Shown one piece after another: positions 43,726 through 51,787 of a DNA stretch of 64,000 nt; within the stretch, counting starts at the first letter, position 1, and each line of letters starts with the position of its first letter. The position numbers were made by a program, and so were the translations under genes. Below the pieces are notes generated by a model, which worked only from the letters and a program-made list of their open reading frames with translations, did not search any database and was not told where the DNA came from. Source of the DNA: JAHJQZ01 sp963675235 (GTDB lineage: Bacteria; Pseudomonadota; Alphaproteobacteria; Rhizobiales; Devosiaceae); contig CAXXFU010000002.1 of NCBI GenBank assembly GCA_963675235.2, positions 868,001 through 932,000 on the forward strand, read 5' to 3'.

Positions 43726-44388
43726 TTACATCACCACGATAGGCGTTTGTGGTGGCACGCGGTTGAACAGGTCGATGACATCCTGATTGATCAGGCGGAC
43801 GCAGCCGCTCGACACTGCCCGGCCAATGCTTTGCGGCTGTTCGGTTCCGTGCAGGCGATAAAGCGTGTCGCGACCGTCGTCGAAAATGTAGAGCGCACGC
43901 GCGCCGAGCGGATTGCCCAGACCCGGCGGCATGCCGTTCCGCCATTGTTCGAGTTCGGGCTGGCGCTCGATCATCTCGGCCGGCGGCGTCCAGGTCGGCC
44001 AGGCTCGCTTGTACTGGATGATGCCGCGACCGGACCAGGAGAAGCCCTCGCGCCCGACGCCAACGCCGTAGCGGATGGCGCGGTTTCCGGGCAGGGTCAG
44101 GAACAGAACGCGCTGTTCGGTATCGACGATGACCGTGCCAGGCCGTTCGCTGGTCTTGTACTCACCGACATGGCGCAGATAGGCCGGGTCGATGACCTGC
44201 CTCAGGTCGACGGCGGGTATCGGAAAGCGCTCATTCGGCATGGCCGCGTAGAGTTCGAGATAGGTCTGGTAGTCGGCGGGGCTCAGCCCGCGCAGCGAAG
44301 CAAAGGCCCCGGAAGGCGCAAGCGCTGCCAGTCCGGTGGCCATGCCGAAAAGGAAATGCCTTCGTGACAGGCGTGTGTTCATGGTCAT
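43726..44388 (-). CDS. L,D-transpeptidase (YkuD), Tat-exported
   Basis: A 220-residue enzyme that makes 3-3 peptidoglycan cross-links or attaches proteins to peptidoglycan. A twin-arginine signal (TRLSRRHFLFGMATGLAAL) lies at the N-terminus. The YkuD domain spans ~85-215 with VDTEQRVLFLTLPGNRAIRY, the His motif YRLHGTEQP and the catalytic Cys motif SSGCVRLINQDV. A GNPLGARALYIF segment is also typical. ATG 44388 is chosen; the next ATG (44382) is possible and also precedes the Tat motif. Confidence 0.93.
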   Translation of the reverse strand: MTMNTRLSRRHFLFGMATGLAALAPSGAFASLRGLSPADYQTYLELYAAMPNERFPIPAVDLRQVIDPAYLRHVGEYKTSERPGTVIVDTEQRVLFLTLPGNRAIRYGVGVGREGFSWSGRGIIQYKRAWPTWTPPAEMIERQPELEQWRNGMPPGLGNPLGARALYIFDDGRDTLYRLHGTEQPQSIGRAVSSGCVRLINQDVIDLFNRVPPQTPIVVM

Positions 44389-44645
44389 TGTCGCTATCTC
44401 ATGGCGTCGAACTGGCAAAGACAGTTCTCAAGGTTGGATCTCAGGCGAAACGGGAAAGAATGGCCAACCTCGGCGGGCCATGGGGTGGGGCGAGCGTGCT
44501 CGGGCACACGATGATGATTCCGACGAGTCAAAGCATTTCACCATGCTAGCAAAGCGTAGCGGTTCATTTGCGCCATTTCCGATCACATTCGCTTGACGTA
44601 TCCGCGAGCGCCGCGCCACGGAAGGTGTCGCCGAAGTCGTCCGAA

Positions 44646-47162
44646 CTACTGGGCCGGCGCGTGTCGCGGCCCGGCCGGCGAAGCACTGGTGTCTGTGTTC
44701 GAGGTGGCCTCGGTCAGCTGAGGGCGGAAACCGCGCAGGCGCAGCGAATTGGTCAAAACGAACAGGCTCGAAATGGACATGGCACCTGCCGCCAGCATCG
44801 GGTTGAGCAAGGTGCCGAAAAACGGGTAGAGCGCGCCGGCCGCCACCGGGATGAGGGCGATATTGTAGGCGTAGGCCCAAACGAAATTGCCGATGATTGT
44901 CTTCATCGTCCGGCGCGACAGCATCACGGCATTGACGATGCCGCGCAGGTCACCAGACATCAGGATGACGTCACCGGCCTCGATGGCGATGTCAGTGCCG
45001 GTGCCGATGGCCAGACCGACATCGGCCTGGGCCAGGGCAGGAGCATCGTTGATGCCGTCGCCGACAAAGCCGACGCGGCGCCCGTCGGCCTGAAGGCGCT
45101 TGACCTCGGCGGCCTTCTGATCGGGCAGCACCTCGGCCAGAACTTCATCAATGCCGACCTTCTGTGCAATGGCTTCAGCGGTGACGCGGTTGTCGCCGGT
45201 GACCATTGCGGCCTTGAGCCCGAGGGCATGGAGCGCGGCAACCGCCTCGATGCTACCGGGCTTGATCGGATCGGAAACGCAGAGCGCGGCGGCAAGCTTG
45301 CCGTCTATGGCGGCATAGAGCGGGGTCCTGCCCTGGCGAGCGAAGGCTTCGGCGGCGGCAGAGACTGTGGCGAGACCAATGCCGAGCTTTGCCATGTAGC
45401 GGTCGGCGCCAACCTGAACGAGATGGCCGTCGACCACGGCGTGTACGCCATAACCGGGTTCGGCGGCAAAATCTGTCGCGTCAGGCAAGGCGGCATTGCT
45501 GTCAGCCCTGGCGGCGCGCGTAATGGCCTCGCCGACCGGGTGTTCGCTCTTCGCCTCGACGGCAGCGACAAGGCGTAGGATTTCGCCCTCAGATGAGTTC
45601 GTGTCGGCAAGCTGCAGATCGGTCAACTCCGGTTGCCCCTTGGTCAGGGTGCCGGTCTTGTCCAGAACGACCGTGTCGATGGCGCCGAGGGCTTCAAGCG
45701 CCGTGCCCTTGCGGAACAGCACGCCCATTTCCGCGCCCTTGCCGGTGCCGACCATGATGGCGGTCGGGGTGGCCAGCCCCATGGCGCAGGGGCAGGCGAT
45801 CAGCAGGACCGACACGGCAGTGACGAAGGCAAAACTCAAGGCCGGCGAGGGGCCAAAGGCCAGCCAGACGAGGAAAGTGACCAAGGCCACGCTGATGACA
45901 GCTGGCACGAAGACGGCGGCGACCTTGTCGGCCATCTGCTGGATCGGCGGCTTGGACGTCTGGGCCTCTTCGATCAGCCTGATGATCTGGCTGAGAACGG
46001 TATCGGCGCCGACGCGGGTGGCGCGGAAGGAAAAGGCACCGTTCTTGTTGATGGTCGAACCGACAACTTCAGCCCCAACGGTTTTCTCGACAGGCACCGG
46101 TTCGCCGGTCAGCATCGATTCATCGACATAGCTCTGGCCGTCGGAAACTACGCCATCGACCGGAACGCGTTCGCCCGGGCGCACGCTGACGATGTCTCCG
46201 GGGACGACGTCTTCGATGGCGATTTCCAGTTCGGTGCCATCACGCAGGACGCGGGCGGTCTTCACCCGTAGTCGCATCAGCCGCTTTATCGCCTGAGACG
46301 TACGGCCTTTGGCAATGGCTTCGAGGAAACGGCCGAGCAGGATCAGTGTGACGATGACGCCGGCGGCCTCGAAATAGGTCGTGGCCGTGCCGGCCGGAAA
46401 GATCTGCGGCACGACGAGCGCCAGAAGGGAATAGACATAGGCCGCCGAACTGCCGAGCATGACCAGCGAATTCATGCAGGGACTCAGATGGCGGAGTTCG
46501 GCCCAGCCGGTGCGGAAGAACCGCCAGCCGGCATGGAACAGCACCGGGGTGACCAGGACGAACTCGATCCACATCCAGGCGCTCTCGCCGAGGATCGACA
46601 ACATGGCATCGCCGAGCCCCGGGAGCATCTTGCCCATCGAGACGACGACAAGCGGCACGGTAAACGCCGCTGCAAAAACCAGGTTGCGGCGGAGCGCGGC
46701 GATTTCCTCGGACTTGTGATCCTCAGACCTGGCGACGGCCTCCTGTTCTGGTTTGGCTTCATAGCCTGCCGCCGTAACAGCGGCAGCGAGTTGAGCCGAG
46801 GTCAGCACCTTCGGCACATAGGTGACGCTCGCCTTCTCGGTGGCGAGATTGACGCTTGCGTCGACGACACCCGGAAGCTTTCTGAGAGATTTCTCGACAC
46901 GGGCGACGCAGGAGGCGCAACTCATGCCGTCGATGTCGAGCGTTGTCTGTCTCACCTCGGTTTCGTAGCCGGCTGCCTTGACGGCATCGACCAGCGTTTG
47001 CGCATTGGCCTGGGCCGGGTCGAAGACAATGCGCGCTTCCTCGGTGGCGAGATTGACCGTCGCCTCGTTGACGCCGGAAACCTTTCTCAGCGCCTTTTCG
47101 ACACGGGTCACGCAGGAGGCGCAGCTCATGCCTTCGATCTGGATGTTGAGGCTGTAGGTCAT
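44646..47162 (-). CDS. copA: Copper-translocating P-type ATPase
   Basis: Cu(I) export ATPase (P1B-1) of 838 residues in the inner membrane. Two N-terminal heavy-metal domains carry GMSCASC at residues ~11 and ~79. Eight membrane helices are expected; the metal-transport motif CPC is in LIACPCAMGLATPTAIM. The phosphorylation site is DKTGTLTKG, the SEHPVGEAI loop holds the HP motif, and GDGINDAPALAQAD is the hinge. MAGAMS-type residues near the end read LAAGAMSISSLFVLTNSLRL, giving the YN and MSS copper ligands. The start is ATG 47162; the frame is open to 47357 inside the regulator gene. It is last in an operon with copZ and a CsoR-like gene. Confidence 0.96.
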   Translation of the reverse strand: MTYSLNIQIEGMSCASCVTRVEKALRKVSGVNEATVNLATEEARIVFDPAQANAQTLVDAVKAAGYETEVRQTTLDIDGMSCASCVARVEKSLRKLPGVVDASVNLATEKASVTYVPKVLTSAQLAAAVTAAGYEAKPEQEAVARSEDHKSEEIAALRRNLVFAAAFTVPLVVVSMGKMLPGLGDAMLSILGESAWMWIEFVLVTPVLFHAGWRFFRTGWAELRHLSPCMNSLVMLGSSAAYVYSLLALVVPQIFPAGTATTYFEAAGVIVTLILLGRFLEAIAKGRTSQAIKRLMRLRVKTARVLRDGTELEIAIEDVVPGDIVSVRPGERVPVDGVVSDGQSYVDESMLTGEPVPVEKTVGAEVVGSTINKNGAFSFRATRVGADTVLSQIIRLIEEAQTSKPPIQQMADKVAAVFVPAVISVALVTFLVWLAFGPSPALSFAFVTAVSVLLIACPCAMGLATPTAIMVGTGKGAEMGVLFRKGTALEALGAIDTVVLDKTGTLTKGQPELTDLQLADTNSSEGEILRLVAAVEAKSEHPVGEAITRAARADSNAALPDATDFAAEPGYGVHAVVDGHLVQVGADRYMAKLGIGLATVSAAAEAFARQGRTPLYAAIDGKLAAALCVSDPIKPGSIEAVAALHALGLKAAMVTGDNRVTAEAIAQKVGIDEVLAEVLPDQKAAEVKRLQADGRRVGFVGDGINDAPALAQADVGLAIGTGTDIAIEAGDVILMSGDLRGIVNAVMLSRRTMKTIIGNFVWAYAYNIALIPVAAGALYPFFGTLLNPMLAAGAMSISSLFVLTNSLRLRGFRPQLTEATSNTDTSASPAGPRHAPAQ

Positions 47163-47191
47163 TTCATTTTCTTCACTGTCGCTGTGGGCCG

Positions 47192-47485
47192 TCAGCGGTA
47201 CTTCAGGACTTCCATGAGTTCGGCGACCATGGCGTCGGTGTCGCCGCGCTCGTGGGCGGTGACGACGTGGTGCTTGAGATGGCTTTGCAGCACCATCCCG
47301 CCGATGCGGTCGAGAGCGCCTTCGACCGCCTTGATCTGCTTGAGGACATCGACGCAATAAATGGATTCATCCTCGAGCATACGGACGATGCCCTCGAGAT
47401 GACCCCTGACGGTTTTCATGCGCTTGAGCGCCGCCTCACGCACCTCGGGATCGAGATGCATGCCATGCGTCGAGCAATCGTCCAT
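47192..47485 (-). CDS. CsoR/RcnR-family metal-sensing repressor
   Basis: A 97-residue, all-helical DUF156 repressor. The pattern REAALKRMKTVRGHLEGI is the DNA-contacting helix 1. Metal ligands by position are Cys in SIYCVDVLKQI, then His and His in LQSHLKHHVV. Copper sensors of the CsoR type have Cys-His-Cys; here the last ligand is His, the set of nickel/cobalt sensor RcnR. Location between copZ and copA still argues for copper control. An N-terminal extension DDCSTHGMH adds one Cys and two His. It shares one base with the copZ stop (TGATG). A GC-rich palindrome at 47702-47720 is the likely operator. Confidence 0.9.
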   Translation of the reverse strand: MDDCSTHGMHLDPEVREAALKRMKTVRGHLEGIVRMLEDESIYCVDVLKQIKAVEGALDRIGGMVLQSHLKHHVVTAHERGDTDAMVAELMEVLKYR

Positions 47486-47682
47486 CAGGCGACCTTCGCT
47501 TCGTAACCGGCCTCGGCCACGGCGGCGATGAGGGCGGCGTTGTCGGCCTGGCCTTCGACGATGGCGCTGTTGTTCTCGAGGCTCACATCAACCTTGGTGA
47601 CGCCGGGAACCTTGGCGAGTTCGGCGTCTACCGCCTTGACGCAATGCTGGCAGGTCATGCCCTCGATGGCGAGCTTGGTCAT
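47485..47682 (-). CDS. copZ: Copper chaperone CopZ
   Basis: A 65-residue heavy-metal-associated domain protein with the metal site GMTCQHCVKAV (residues ~8-18) and the ferredoxin-like fold ending AVAEAGYEAKV. It carries Cu(I) in the cytosol to the N-terminal domains of CopA, which is encoded two genes downstream. It is the first gene of the operon and has a good Shine-Dalgarno (AAGGAAGAG). Confidence 0.93.
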   Translation of the reverse strand: MTKLAIEGMTCQHCVKAVDAELAKVPGVTKVDVSLENNSAIVEGQADNAALIAAVAEAGYEAKVA

Positions 47683-47701
47683 TGTCTCTTCCTTCTAACC
47701 C

Positions 47702-47720
47702 ACCCCACCGGGGGTGGGGT
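47702..47720. promoter_or_regulatory. GC-rich palindromic operator of the copper operon
   Basis: ACCCCACCGGGGGTGGGGT is a perfect palindrome of 8-bp arms around GGG, 20 bases upstream of the copZ start. CsoR/RcnR-family repressors bind GC-tract palindromes of this kind. On the plus strand it is followed by TTTT, so a hairpin role in the leader is also possible. Confidence 0.7.
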
Positions 47721-47728
47721 TTTGAAAT

Positions 47729-47759
47729 TGGTAAACACCCCAGGGCCTCATGGTGTCAA
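47729..47759 (-). promoter_or_regulatory. Candidate copZ promoter with stretched spacer
   Basis: On the minus strand TTGACA (47759-47754) is followed after 18 bases by TTTACC (47735-47730) or after 19 by TTACCA. The dyad GGTGT/ACACC (47752-47756 and 47735-47739) fills the spacer. A long spacer holding a dyad is characteristic of promoters activated by MerR-type regulators such as CueR/HmrR. No such gene is in the window. Confidence 0.45.
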
Positions 47760-47959
47760 GCCAGTGACGCAAGAAATCGGATAATATCTGTCATAATATT
47801 CTTGGAAAGCGCTTGTGTTGCGGCGCTATCGGGACCTGGAACGGCGCGTCGGTTCAAAGGGATCCCGTCATGGAATACGTGGTTCAGGACGCAACCCCAC
47901 CCCGAAAGGCGCTGTTCGTTTCGGCACGATGGCGCGCTTCTCGGTAGCGCCAGGCGCGT

Positions 47960-49135
47960 TCAGGCGATCTCGAACAGGCCGGCGGCCCCCTGGCCGCCGC
48001 CAACGCACATGCTGACCACAGCAAAACGAACGCCGCGCCTCTTGCCTTCGATTAGCGCATGCCCAGCCATGCGGGCGCCGGACATGCCGTAGGGGTGGCC
48101 GATGGATATGGCGCCGCCATTGACGTTGAGACTGTCGTTGGGGATGCGGAGCGTGTCGCGGACGTAGAGAAGCTGGCTGGCGAAGGCCTCGTTGATCTCC
48201 CATAGGCCGATGTCCTCGATACCGAGTCCCTGTCGTTCGAGCAGGCGCGGAATGGCAACGACCGGGCCTATGCCCATTTCCTCGGGCGGCACGCCAGCGA
48301 CGGCAAAACCACGGAAGATGCCAAGAGGCGTTAGCCCGCGACGCGCGGCTTCGCTCGCCTCCATCACGACCAGGGCTGAGGCGCCGTCCGATTTCTGGCT
48401 GGCATTGCCGGCGGTGACGGTGGCGTCCGGCCCGAGAACGGGCTGGAGCCCGGCGAGCGCTTCGCGCGTCGTGCCGGGACGATTGCATTCGTCCATGTCG
48501 AGCCGCACCGGTTCTTCGTGGACCTCGCCAGTCTGCTTGTCCTTGACCAGCTTGACGGTCACGACCGGGATAATCTCGTCGTCGAGCTTTCCGGAGTTTT
48601 GGGCCGCAGCCGTGCGTTGCTGGCTCTGCAGTGCATACTCGTCTTGCGCCTGACGCGAGATGGAATAGCGCGAGGCGACGTTCTCCCCGGTCTCGAGCAT
48701 CGAGGTGTAATAGGCCTCAGGCGCCGAGGGTGAGATGTAGCGGTAGTCGTTCCAGTGCTCTTCCTGAACCAGCGAGATGGTCTCAATGCCGCCGGCAAGC
48801 GCGATATCAACACCCTCCATGGTGATCATGTGGGCGGCGTAGGCGATGGCATCGAGCCCGGAGGCGCATTGGCGGTCGATCGTAGTACCGGCAACCGAGG
48901 GCGGCAGGCCGGAAGCGAGGGCAATGTGGCGGGCGGGATTGACGCCGGTCGAGCCCTGCACCAGCGCCGAGCCGAAGACCACGTCCTCGATCTCGTCACC
49001 CTCAAGTCCGGCACGCGCAATGGCGGCGCGGACGGCATGGGCGCCAAGGTCCGGGCCCTCGATATTGTTGAAGGCGCCACGATAGGCCTTGCCGATCGGG
49101 GTGCGGGCGGTGGAAACGATGACGGCTTCTCGCAT
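47960..49135 (-). CDS. Acetyl-CoA acetyltransferase (thiolase)
   Basis: A 391-residue thiolase II. The nucleophilic Cys is in DRQCASGLDAIAYA, the His in GGAISIGHPYGMSGAR, and the second Cys in VVSMCVGGGQGAAGLFEI. GHPYGM replaces the common GHPLGA, which may change the acyl pocket. It cleaves 3-oxoacyl-CoA with CoA, here presumably the product of the CoA-transferase encoded upstream. ATG 49135 is chosen over the open extension to 49165. It is the last gene of the catabolic operon, eight bases after the M20 gene. Confidence 0.93.
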   Translation of the reverse strand: MREAVIVSTARTPIGKAYRGAFNNIEGPDLGAHAVRAAIARAGLEGDEIEDVVFGSALVQGSTGVNPARHIALASGLPPSVAGTTIDRQCASGLDAIAYAAHMITMEGVDIALAGGIETISLVQEEHWNDYRYISPSAPEAYYTSMLETGENVASRYSISRQAQDEYALQSQQRTAAAQNSGKLDDEIIPVVTVKLVKDKQTGEVHEEPVRLDMDECNRPGTTREALAGLQPVLGPDATVTAGNASQKSDGASALVVMEASEAARRGLTPLGIFRGFAVAGVPPEEMGIGPVVAIPRLLERQGLGIEDIGLWEINEAFASQLLYVRDTLRIPNDSLNVNGGAISIGHPYGMSGARMAGHALIEGKRRGVRFAVVSMCVGGGQGAAGLFEIA

Positions 49136-49143
49136 GACAAACT

Positions 49144-50436
49144 CTAGATGGCTTCGAGGCCGCACCAGTCGGCGATGAACAGGGACGTGGCCTTGGTGGC
49201 CCGGCGGATGCTTTCGATCTCGACGCGCTCGTTGAAACCGTGGATTGCTTCGGCGTGCGGGCCGTAGACCAGGGCCGGCGTGTCGGCATACAGCCCGAAA
49301 AACCGCGCGTCGGTGGTGGCGGTGATGGCGATGCGGTCGAGCGCGGCGTTGTTGACCGCACCATGAGCCTTTTCGAGCGTGTCGATCGCCATGGCGGCCG
49401 CGGCGCTCCTGTCTTCGGACAGGGCGTAGCCTTCAGCCTGAAAGCCTTCAAAGACGATCTCGGGCAGGTTGTTGGACAGGAAATCGCTCTGCCGCGCGGC
49501 CTCGGTGATGACGGAGACGATCTCCGCCTTGACTGTTTCCATGTCCTGACCGGGATAGAGCCCCCAGCGGGCATCGATCACGCACCAGGCCGGCACGGAA
49601 CTGGCCCAGTCGCCGCCCTCGATCTTGCCGATATTGAGATTGAGCGGGTGCGCGACATGGCTGAAGTCGGGGTGCTTGTGCGCCTCCTCATTGGCGCGCG
49701 CCTCCAACTGCCTGAGCGCCGAGATAATCGGGATCGCCGCCTCGATGGCGTTGGAACCTGCGCCGGCATAGGCGACATGAGTCGGCATGCCTTGCAAGTG
49801 AATCTGGAACCAGAGGACGCCAACCTGCGATGTCACCAGGCTTTCCGCGAACGGCTCGGGGATCAGCACAGCATCCGCCTTGTAGCCGCGCTGGAGGCAG
49901 GCAAGGGCGCCGTTGCCGGTACACTCCTCTTCGACGACGGATTGGAAGAAGACGTCCGCTGCCGGCTGGAACCCGGCGGAGCGGAGGGCATCGAGGGCGA
50001 ATAGGTTGGCGGCAAGGCCGGCCTTCATGTCGCCAGCACCGCGTCCATGCATCCAGCCGCTCTCGATGCGCGGCTCGAATGGCGGGCTGTCCCACATGTC
50101 GAGCGGGCCGACAGGCACGACATCGATATGGCCGTTGAGGATCAGGGACCGGCCAGCGCCGGTCCTGCTGCGATGGGTCCCGACGACGTTGATGGCGTTG
50201 TCGTAATTTCCGGCAACGGGCGAAAAGCCTGGCAGGTCCCTGATGTCGTCGACATCGATCTGCCAGCGATCGATGTCGTATCTGCGGACCAACAGGGCAG
50301 TCGCGATGGCGTCCTGAGCCGACTGCTCGTTGCCGCGCGTCGACGGGTGCGCCGTCAGTTCGGCAAGAAAGGTCAGTTCGGCGTCGAAATTGGCGTCGAC
50401 GGCGGCAAGGATGGCGTTTTGCTGGGTGTTGTCCAT
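49144..50436 (-). CDS. M20-family deacylase (ArgE/DapE/ACY1 type)
   Basis: A 430-residue dinuclear-zinc amidohydrolase. The metal ligands are in LILNGHIDVVPVG (H-x-D), GWMHGRGAGDMKAGLAA (catalytic Asp) and SVVEEECTGNGAL (E-E); the late His is in YGPHAEAIHGFNE. The dimerisation domain lies between residues ~210 and 330. Enzymes of this group remove an N-acyl or N-carbamoyl group from amino acids. Here it probably frees the amino group needed by the aminotransferase in the same operon. ATG 50436 has GAGG upstream; the frame is open further upstream inside the CoA-transferase gene. Confidence 0.9.
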   Translation of the reverse strand: MDNTQQNAILAAVDANFDAELTFLAELTAHPSTRGNEQSAQDAIATALLVRRYDIDRWQIDVDDIRDLPGFSPVAGNYDNAINVVGTHRSRTGAGRSLILNGHIDVVPVGPLDMWDSPPFEPRIESGWMHGRGAGDMKAGLAANLFALDALRSAGFQPAADVFFQSVVEEECTGNGALACLQRGYKADAVLIPEPFAESLVTSQVGVLWFQIHLQGMPTHVAYAGAGSNAIEAAIPIISALRQLEARANEEAHKHPDFSHVAHPLNLNIGKIEGGDWASSVPAWCVIDARWGLYPGQDMETVKAEIVSVITEAARQSDFLSNNLPEIVFEGFQAEGYALSEDRSAAAAMAIDTLEKAHGAVNNAALDRIAITATTDARFFGLYADTPALVYGPHAEAIHGFNERVEIESIRRATKATSLFIADWCGLEAI

Positions 50437-50444
50437 GGAAAACC

Positions 50445-51098
50445 TCAGAAAACCGGGATGTCGCCCGCGGGCAGAACCAGTTTCGCGCCGGTTGCCGAAA
50501 CGACATCGGCAAGTGCGATGCCTTCGGCGATCTCGCGCAGGGCAAAGCCTTCCGGGGTCACATCGATCACAGCCATATCGGTGTAGATGCGCGAGACGCA
50601 GGCCCTGGCCGTCAGCGGCAGCGAACATGTGGCGAGCAGCTTGGGATTTCCGGCGCGGTCGGTATGGGTCGACATGACGACGACGCGGCGGGCCTTCTGG
50701 GCCAGCTCGATGCCACCGCCGGCGCCGGGCGAGAACTTGCCCGGGATCTTCCAGTTGGCGAGATCACCGTTCTCGGCCACTTCGAAGGCGCCGAGCATGG
50801 TCAGGTCGAGGCGACCGCCCCGCACGAGTGCAAAGGACGTGGCGCTGTCGCAAAAGGCGCTGCCGGGGATGGTCGAGATATAGGCGCCGCCGGCATCGAT
50901 GAGATTGCGATCGGCCTTCTCGAATGGCAGCGAAGCGCCGATTCCGGTCAGCCCGTTCTCGGTGTGAAGACAAACCGGAACGGCATCGTCGAGATGATCG
51001 ACGACCTTGGTCGGCAGGCCGATGCCGAGATTGACGACAAGGCCCGGTGCGATCTCACGGGCGGCGCGGGCGAGCATGCGGGTTCTAGCGTCTGACAA
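50445..51098 (-). CDS. 3-oxoacid CoA-transferase, subunit B (AtoA-like)
   Basis: A 217-residue beta subunit of a family I CoA-transferase. The catalytic Glu is in LHTENGLTGIG, and VNLGIGLPTKV and GAYISTIPGSAFCDSATSF are conserved. With subunit A it moves CoA from acetyl- or succinyl-CoA to a 3-oxoacid. The start is TTG 51098, seven bases after GAGGAG and overlapping the subunit A stop by 14 bases; ATG 51077 has no ribosome site and would cut family residues (SDARTRMLARAARE). Confidence 0.9.
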   Translation of the reverse strand: MSDARTRMLARAAREIAPGLVVNLGIGLPTKVVDHLDDAVPVCLHTENGLTGIGASLPFEKADRNLIDAGGAYISTIPGSAFCDSATSFALVRGGRLDLTMLGAFEVAENGDLANWKIPGKFSPGAGGGIELAQKARRVVVMSTHTDRAGNPKLLATCSLPLTARACVSRIYTDMAVIDVTPEGFALREIAEGIALADVVSATGAKLVLPAGDIPVF

Positions 51099-51774
51099 CC
51101 TGATACTCCTCGCCGATTTCACCGAGCGTGACGACATGGTCGACAAAGGGGCCGGGCGTATGGACGGCTTCGGGGGCGATGCCGCCCGGGCGCAGCACCA
51201 TCTCGGCCTCGGCAATGACGAGATCGGCGGCCATGGCCATCAGAGGATTGAAGTTGCGCGCCGTGCCGGCGTAGCCGAGATTGCCGAAACTGTCGGCGCG
51301 GTCGGCATGAATGAAGGCAACGTCGGCCCGCAATGCCGTTTCAACAAGGGCAGGGGCGCCGTCGATCTCGATGATCTGCTTGCCTGCCGCCAGTTCCGTG
51401 TCGATGCCGATGTCGGTTAGAAAGCCCTTTAGCCCGGCGCCACCGGCACGGATGCGTTCGGCAAGGATCCCCTGAGCGCAGAACTCAACCTCGATCTCGC
51501 TGCGGTTGAGCATGTCGACGGCGCGGCGGTTGAGGCCGATATGGGTGGTGACCAGCTTCCTGACCTGACCGTTGGCGAGCAGGTGATCGACACCCATGCC
51601 GGTCTCGTTGGCATCGTTCTTGACGATTGTCAGGTCTTTCTGACCCTGTCGTTCGAGTTCGCGGATCAGGCTGAACGGCGTGCCCGGCACGCCGAAGCCG
51701 CCGAGCATGATCGTTGCTCCGTCGCCGATACGGGCCACCGCTTCTTCCATCGATGTTGTCTTGTCAGGCATCAT
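51085..51774 (-). CDS. 3-oxoacid CoA-transferase, subunit A (AtoD-like)
   Basis: A 229-residue alpha subunit. Conserved elements are GATIMLGGFGVPGTPFSLI and the Gly-rich CoA-binding loop FCAQGILAERIRAGGAG; DVAFIHADRADSFGNLGY is also typical. It pairs with subunit B encoded next to it. Two adjacent ATG codons (51774, 51771) are possible; GAGGA fits the first. It lies 13 bases after the aminotransferase gene. Confidence 0.92.
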   Translation of the reverse strand: MMPDKTTSMEEAVARIGDGATIMLGGFGVPGTPFSLIRELERQGQKDLTIVKNDANETGMGVDHLLANGQVRKLVTTHIGLNRRAVDMLNRSEIEVEFCAQGILAERIRAGGAGLKGFLTDIGIDTELAAGKQIIEIDGAPALVETALRADVAFIHADRADSFGNLGYAGTARNFNPLMAMAADLVIAEAEMVLRPGGIAPEAVHTPGPFVDHVVTLGEIGEEYQVVRR

Positions 51775-51787
51775 CAGCGGACGGTCC

